46,850 bases of DNA from Spirochaetales bacterium. Lineage in GTDB: Bacteria; Spirochaetota; Spirochaetia; SZUA-6; JAFGRV01. Numbering within the stretch: position 1 is the first letter of the stretch; each line of letters opens with the position of its first letter. Shown piece after piece: positions 43,194-46,850 of this stretch. The stretch lies in contig JAFGQK010000165.1 in assembly GCA_016935735.1 (NCBI GenBank), forward strand, positions 1 through 46,850, given 5' to 3'. Under the pieces are notes generated by a model, which was not told the DNA's origin, did not search any database, and saw nothing but the letters and a program-made list of their open reading frames with translations. Position numbers and translations under genes: made by a program.

Positions 43194-44660
43194 TTAATTT
43201 AGATTATATTGCTTTTCGATTCCATACTGCTTTAATATGGCATTTGTTCCTGTTATTACATTATTTTTTTTAAGTACGATATTTTCATTTCCAAGGAATT
43301 CAAAAACAAGATAATCTTCCGTACTTTTTTCCAGAATATCACGTACATGAAGCAAATCCCTGACCTTTATTCCATTAATTTTTACAAGAATATGGTTCTT
43401 CATATCGTGATATCCCCTGTTAAGAACTGCAGGTAATACCCTGTTAAGGATGACAATTCTGTGCCGCTCTTCCGTCGGATAGATCCAGTAATTTTTTGTA
43501 TAATAAGTGAGCCGTTTATCTGCCTTCTCTTCCCAGTCTGACCCCCAATTTGACATATAACTCCTGGTAAGTTCCTGAAAAAGAAGCCCTCCTGAAATAT
43601 AATACCGTGGTGCCTGGTCCCTGTAGTAAGAAGGGACAAGGATAGTCTCCTGGATTTCCGGTATTAAAGGGAATGATATTGTTTTTCTGGCCTTGTCCCT
43701 GATTATTTGAATTGACAGGGAATCACCGACAACATGATTCAATACGATAAGCCACATGAAATTCAGTTTTCCATATAAATCCTCTGAACATAACCCGTTA
43801 TCATCAATATCAATACCATCGATAGCGAGAATCACATCATTTTCTTTAAGAAAACCATAACCACTTACCTTTGGAGGAACATTCAGGACAAGGATGCCTG
43901 TTTCTGTGTTTTTCATACCGAGGTAAGCTTTCAGGTTTTCATCGCTTTGTAAATAATGTACATCCAGCCAGAAAGAAGGCTGGCCGGCATATTTCCCGGA
44001 ATCCATGTCCTTCAGCATCCATTTTATTGTTTCAGCAGAGTTCACTTTTATTGTTTTTTCTCCACGGTCAAACCATGCGGTAATACCAAGAAGATATTCC
44101 CCCTGGAAAACAGGTTCCCCGTCCCCTCCCGAATCCAGGCCGGTAATCATCTGGTGAATCAGTGCACCACCGAGTCCTTCATAAGACTGGATTGATGTGG
44201 CAAAGTTTTCCGTGGGGTAGCTTTTAAACCGCCCCATTGAATCCCATTTTACCACAGAACCTTTTCCCGGTTCGGTTCTCTGCTCCGGTAACCGGGCAGG
44301 TTCAAGATCTTTAAAGAACCCATTATCCTGGACAGTAATAAACGCTATCCCGGTTTTATAATCCTTTAATATGACCCGGGCAGGATATCTTTTCTGCTCC
44401 CCATGTTTGGAAACCTCAACAAACAGATGATTTTCAAGCGGCAGGGAAAGGGTAACAATAATACCTTTATCGGTATCAATAACACATCCGTGAATCCACC
44501 TGGTCTGGTGCCTTTTCCTCTGCCATGGTGAGTAAGAGTCATAATCCTGTGTTGTTACACGAATCTGCACGACGCTGTTTTCATAGTCCCGGGCAAAAAG
44601 CCCCGTGTTAATAACGCAGAGAAAGATACATACATTACTTATTATCAATAACTGTTTCAT
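43194..44660 (-). CDS. HtrA-like pseudoprotease with PDZ domains
   Basis: A signal peptide (about residues 1-23) is followed by a trypsin-like fold and two PDZ-like segments. Compared with the active neighbour, the catalytic residues are all replaced: TNAHVV becomes TLSLPL (Leu73), DLALL becomes GIAFI (Gly104), and GNSGGPV becomes GGDGEPV (Asp180). It therefore cannot act as a serine protease. A first PDZ-like region (GILVLNVPPKVSGYGFLKEN, about 265-285) and a C-terminal one (IKVRDLLHVRDILEKSTEDY) remain. Its ATG overlaps the stop of the active HtrA-like gene in an ATGA, so the two are made in fixed ratio. It probably binds or regulates the partner or its substrates. Confidence 0.8.
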   Translation of the reverse strand: MKQLLIISNVCIFLCVINTGLFARDYENSVVQIRVTTQDYDSYSPWQRKRHQTRWIHGCVIDTDKGIIVTLSLPLENHLFVEVSKHGEQKRYPARVILKDYKTGIAFITVQDNGFFKDLEPARLPEQRTEPGKGSVVKWDSMGRFKSYPTENFATSIQSYEGLGGALIHQMITGLDSGGDGEPVFQGEYLLGITAWFDRGEKTIKVNSAETIKWMLKDMDSGKYAGQPSFWLDVHYLQSDENLKAYLGMKNTETGILVLNVPPKVSGYGFLKENDVILAIDGIDIDDNGLCSEDLYGKLNFMWLIVLNHVVGDSLSIQIIRDKARKTISFPLIPEIQETILVPSYYRDQAPRYYISGGLLFQELTRSYMSNWGSDWEEKADKRLTYYTKNYWIYPTEERHRIVILNRVLPAVLNRGYHDMKNHILVKINGIKVRDLLHVRDILEKSTEDYLVFEFLGNENIVLKKNNVITGTNAILKQYGIEKQYNLN

Positions 44661-46198
44661 TCTTTTCCATATCCTGTATTTTTATCCAATCTCATTTCCG
44701 AAGGAATCCCGAATTGCCTGATGATGCGGGTATTTGCTTGTTTCATTAATGCTGCTTCCAGGACAATCGGTCTTCCGCCGCTATCCAGGACTATAACGTG
44801 ATAACTCCCTTCCGGATATTTAAATGCTTCAACAACATCTTCCAGGCTTAATATTTTTCTTCCATTTATCGTATTCACTACCATAAAGGAAATATCTGAA
44901 ACATAGGTATTTACCGGATCCGGGAGTACCTGGTTAATAATGACAAATTCCTTCCTTTCCGGGTAAAGATTATCAATATCATGATACATATAATAGTAAA
45001 GAAAAAGGAAATCTGCATTATACCACCAATCCCTCCAGCTTTTTAAAAACTCCCGTGAAAGTACCTGAAAGATGATTCCACCGAAAATATAATACCGGGG
45101 AAGGGATTCGTACTCATTATACCAGCTTATTCTTCCTTTATCACTATTCAGTGGATATTCTATGGTCTTTACCTCCCCGTTCCTCCATACAGTGCAGGAA
45201 ATATTTTCCCCGACCTGCTTTAATGAAATAAGGTATGAGAATGAGATTCTCCCGTTTTCAAAGGCAATTGTCCCGTCGTTTGCAATATTGACTCCATCGA
45301 TGGAAAGAATTACATCACCATCCAGGAGGTAATTCTCTGAAGGGCCTCCCTTTACTACCCTGTTCATGAATATTCCGCTCATTTCTTCCGGCATCTTCAG
45401 GTATGTACGATAATCAGGGTTTTCCAGTTTATTTATATAAACACCGAGAGTGGGAAATCCGTCAAACTGCCCATCTTTTACATCTTCCAGAAAATGCCTG
45501 ATAATAGGCACCGGGATTAAATACCCGATGTTTTCCCCGGAACTGAGTGTTTGAAAAGCAATACCGACAATCTTTCCATCCTGGATGACCGGGCCCCCGC
45601 TGTTTCCTGTATTAATCGCAGCATCTGTCTGTATATGGAGAAGGGAGGTGTACATACTGTGAACATAGGAACCCATTTCCACCCGTGAAATTACCCCTTC
45701 GGTAATGGATATCCTGTCACCATTATTTGGATATCCAAAAGTGGCAACAGTACTTTTTAATTCCGGAACTTCCCCGCTTAATAAAAGGGGTGTGGTTCCT
45801 TTAAAAAAAAGCGGATTTTCCACAGAGAGAAGTGCCAGGTCACACTGGTGCCCGATATAAAGAACCTCTGCCCTGTATTTCTCCGGGTCATTTTCCTTTT
45901 GTACCTCAATATATGTTGCATCAGAAACTACATGGGCATTGGTAAGAATCAGATTCCCTTCAATGATAGCACCAGATCCTGTTGCAGTCTCATTTTGATC
46001 CATACGCCAGGGTATGTAGTAAAGTGGTCTTATAGATGTTGGATAGATTTTTACTATTCCAGTTCGTATTCTATTAATAGAGCCGGTCTGGCTCCCGGGA
46101 ATGGAGATACAGGAATTGAATAACATCATAAAAAAAAAGAGAACCAAAAGAAAACGAGTAAAAACGGATTTGTTATAAATGATTTTTATCATATACAA
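44657..46198 (-). CDS. HtrA/DegP-like serine protease lipoprotein with PDZ domains
   Basis: The hydrophobic N-terminus ends LFNSC (Cys30), a loose lipobox of spirochaete type, so the enzyme should sit on the periplasmic side of a membrane. The trypsin-like triad is complete: His89 (LILTNAHVV), Asp120 (QCDLALL) and Ser200 (INTGNSGGPV). A PDZ domain follows (about 255-345, SGIFMNRVVKGGPSENYLLD), and a second PDZ-like part ends the protein. Length of 513 is close to DegP (about 475 residues). It is transcribed ahead of the pseudo-HtrA. HtrA enzymes degrade or refold damaged envelope proteins. ATG 46192 is an alternative start. Confidence 0.88.
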   Translation of the reverse strand: MYMIKIIYNKSVFTRFLLVLFFFMMLFNSCISIPGSQTGSINRIRTGIVKIYPTSIRPLYYIPWRMDQNETATGSGAIIEGNLILTNAHVVSDATYIEVQKENDPEKYRAEVLYIGHQCDLALLSVENPLFFKGTTPLLLSGEVPELKSTVATFGYPNNGDRISITEGVISRVEMGSYVHSMYTSLLHIQTDAAINTGNSGGPVIQDGKIVGIAFQTLSSGENIGYLIPVPIIRHFLEDVKDGQFDGFPTLGVYINKLENPDYRTYLKMPEEMSGIFMNRVVKGGPSENYLLDGDVILSIDGVNIANDGTIAFENGRISFSYLISLKQVGENISCTVWRNGEVKTIEYPLNSDKGRISWYNEYESLPRYYIFGGIIFQVLSREFLKSWRDWWYNADFLFLYYYMYHDIDNLYPERKEFVIINQVLPDPVNTYVSDISFMVVNTINGRKILSLEDVVEAFKYPEGSYHVIVLDSGGRPIVLEAALMKQANTRIIRQFGIPSEMRLDKNTGYGKE

Positions 46199-46520
46199 TC
46201 AGGATAAGAAGTAATGGGGAAATAGTCAAGGGAAAGATTCTTGTGGGGTGAGGTTTCGTAAACTGGTTTTTTAATTTTGTATCAGGTATATCAGGTATTG
46301 CATCAAATAATAAGTTTGTGTTATATTTTTCCTTAAACTTTATTGATGTATTCTTAACATACTCGCCCAAATCCTTCAGTAAAACTTTCTGTGAGAATAA
46401 AAATGTGAACATACCTTCAATATAATTCAGGTTCTTAAATATACCTTTTATTACTATTCTATCAAATCCACTAATTGTTCCTTTGATTTTGTCCGAAAAT
46501 TTATCCAGGAAATATGTCAT
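46173..46520 (-). pseudogene. Truncated ORF of a multi-copy, mobile-element-like family
   Basis: AGGAGG (46530-46535) lies nine bases before the ATG. The first 70 residues, FLDKFSDKIKGTISGFDRIV then FLFSQKVLLKDLGEYVKNTS, match from memory the start of a widespread repeated protein family of about 450 residues that behaves like mobile DNA. After about residue 75 the frame drifts and ends within the HtrA-like gene start, so at least three quarters are lost. Function unknown. The 5' leader is a large hairpin. Confidence 0.45.
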
Positions 46521-46526
46521 GGAACG

Positions 46527-46568
46527 AAACCTCCTATATAATGATTTTCTTTCATTATCGGGAGGTTT
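46527..46568. promoter_or_regulatory. Large hairpin overlapping the ribosome-binding site of the truncated ORF
   Basis: AAACCTCC (46527-46534) pairs with GGAGGTTT (46561-46568), and inside ATAATGA (46538-46544) pairs with TCATTAT (46552-46558). On the minus strand the stem covers the AGGAGG site of the ORF at 46520. On the plus strand it is followed by TT and AAAA and could terminate transcription. Confidence 0.6.
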
Positions 46569-46632
46569 TTAAAATTTAATTGCGGCTTTTAGGCTACATG
46601 GGGTATTAAGACTATCAACACTTAATGGGGGT

Positions 46633-46652
46633 ATGGGGGGCTGGCTCCCCAT
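46633..46652. other. Short G-rich hairpin in a gene-free stretch
   Basis: ATGGGG and CCCCAT flank GGCTGGCT. The surrounding 46569-46777 stretch shows no supported gene. Further weak dyads (CAAGGACTT with AAGGTCTTG near 46695-46730) may belong to an element end or small RNA, but nothing can be named. Confidence 0.3.
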
Positions 46653-46777
46653 GATTGGGTCTTTTTAGTAGCCATTTCTTTGAGTTGCGGTTATGGCTTT
46701 CAAGGACTTCATATTTTCAAGGTCTTGCCGAAAAAAACTTCAGCCGGTAGTCTCGCCTACCCAGATGAGTAAAAAAA

Positions 46778-46806
46778 AACCTGACTTAATCGTCAGGTTT
46801 CTTTTT
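46778..46806. terminator. Bidirectional rho-independent terminator
   Basis: AAACCTGAC (46778-46786) pairs with GTCAGGTTT (46792-46800), with a short AT-rich loop, followed by CTTTTT on the plus strand and preceded by a run of A residues that would be T residues on the minus strand. It can stop transcription in both directions. Confidence 0.8.
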
Positions 46807-46850
46807 ACTCCCCCGGACAGACTCGAAGCTGCCGTGCATTCTCGTCGTGC

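Overview
Organism. The window looks like a chromosomal segment of a Gram-negative-type bacterium, most likely a spirochaete (inference). Pointers are a short, hinge-poor SMC of the Borrelia P115 kind, many predicted lipoproteins with loose lipoboxes (including a lipid-anchored XylF), a divergent HPr-like protein, FemAB and HtrA-like envelope genes, and strong GGAGG ribosome-binding sites. No rRNA or tRNA gene was recognised, so the assignment rests on protein character only.

Layout. Bases 1-700 hold no intact gene, only remnants of repeats. Bases 696-6041 carry a membrane protein, smc, a small anchored protein and a TPR lipoprotein. Bases 6047-8213 are a decay zone: an Rpn/PD-(D/E)XK gene sits beside the wreck of what looks like a regulator / RND exporter / LolA-type operon. 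Bases 8231-15306 hold an FAD oxidoreductase, a complete xylFGH sugar ABC transporter and a YwaF-like membrane protein. A secreted dockerin-DUF3160 protein (15414-17930) ends in a clear terminator. Bases 18148-28713 are mostly housekeeping or accessory enzymes: a D12-class DNA methylase, an HPr-like protein coupled to a class V aminotransferase, FemAB plus a tRNA-binding protein, an acyl-CoA ligase plus an E2-like acyltransferase, a nitrilase-family enzyme, a methyltransferase, a DUF4184-like membrane protein and a 51-residue zinc ribbon.

The centrepiece is a six-gene, translationally coupled type III CRISPR effector operon at 29261-37112: Cmr1, a Cmr6-like RAMP, a Csx11-type Cas10, Cmr4, Cmr5 and a Cas5/Cmr3-position RAMP. 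Gene order and a Cas10 lacking GGDD point to subtype III-C. The HD motif of Cas10 is also altered (His-Asn), so both signalling and DNase activities look lost, while the Cmr4 backbone keeps its likely RNA-cutting Asp. No CRISPR array, cas6, cas1/cas2 or CARF effector is visible, so crRNA would have to come from elsewhere in the genome.

After the operon come a polytopic beta-helix protein, thioredoxin, a 779-residue membrane coiled-coil protein, and a tandem of a pseudo-HtrA and an active HtrA-like lipoprotein. The window ends in a truncated repeat-family ORF and terminator-like hairpins.

A second theme is a family of small dispersed palindromic repeats (six loci found by eye). One copy is inserted in frame inside the nitrilase-family gene, and two supply or abut the stop codons of neighbouring genes. 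This resembles the behaviour of Rickettsia palindromic elements.
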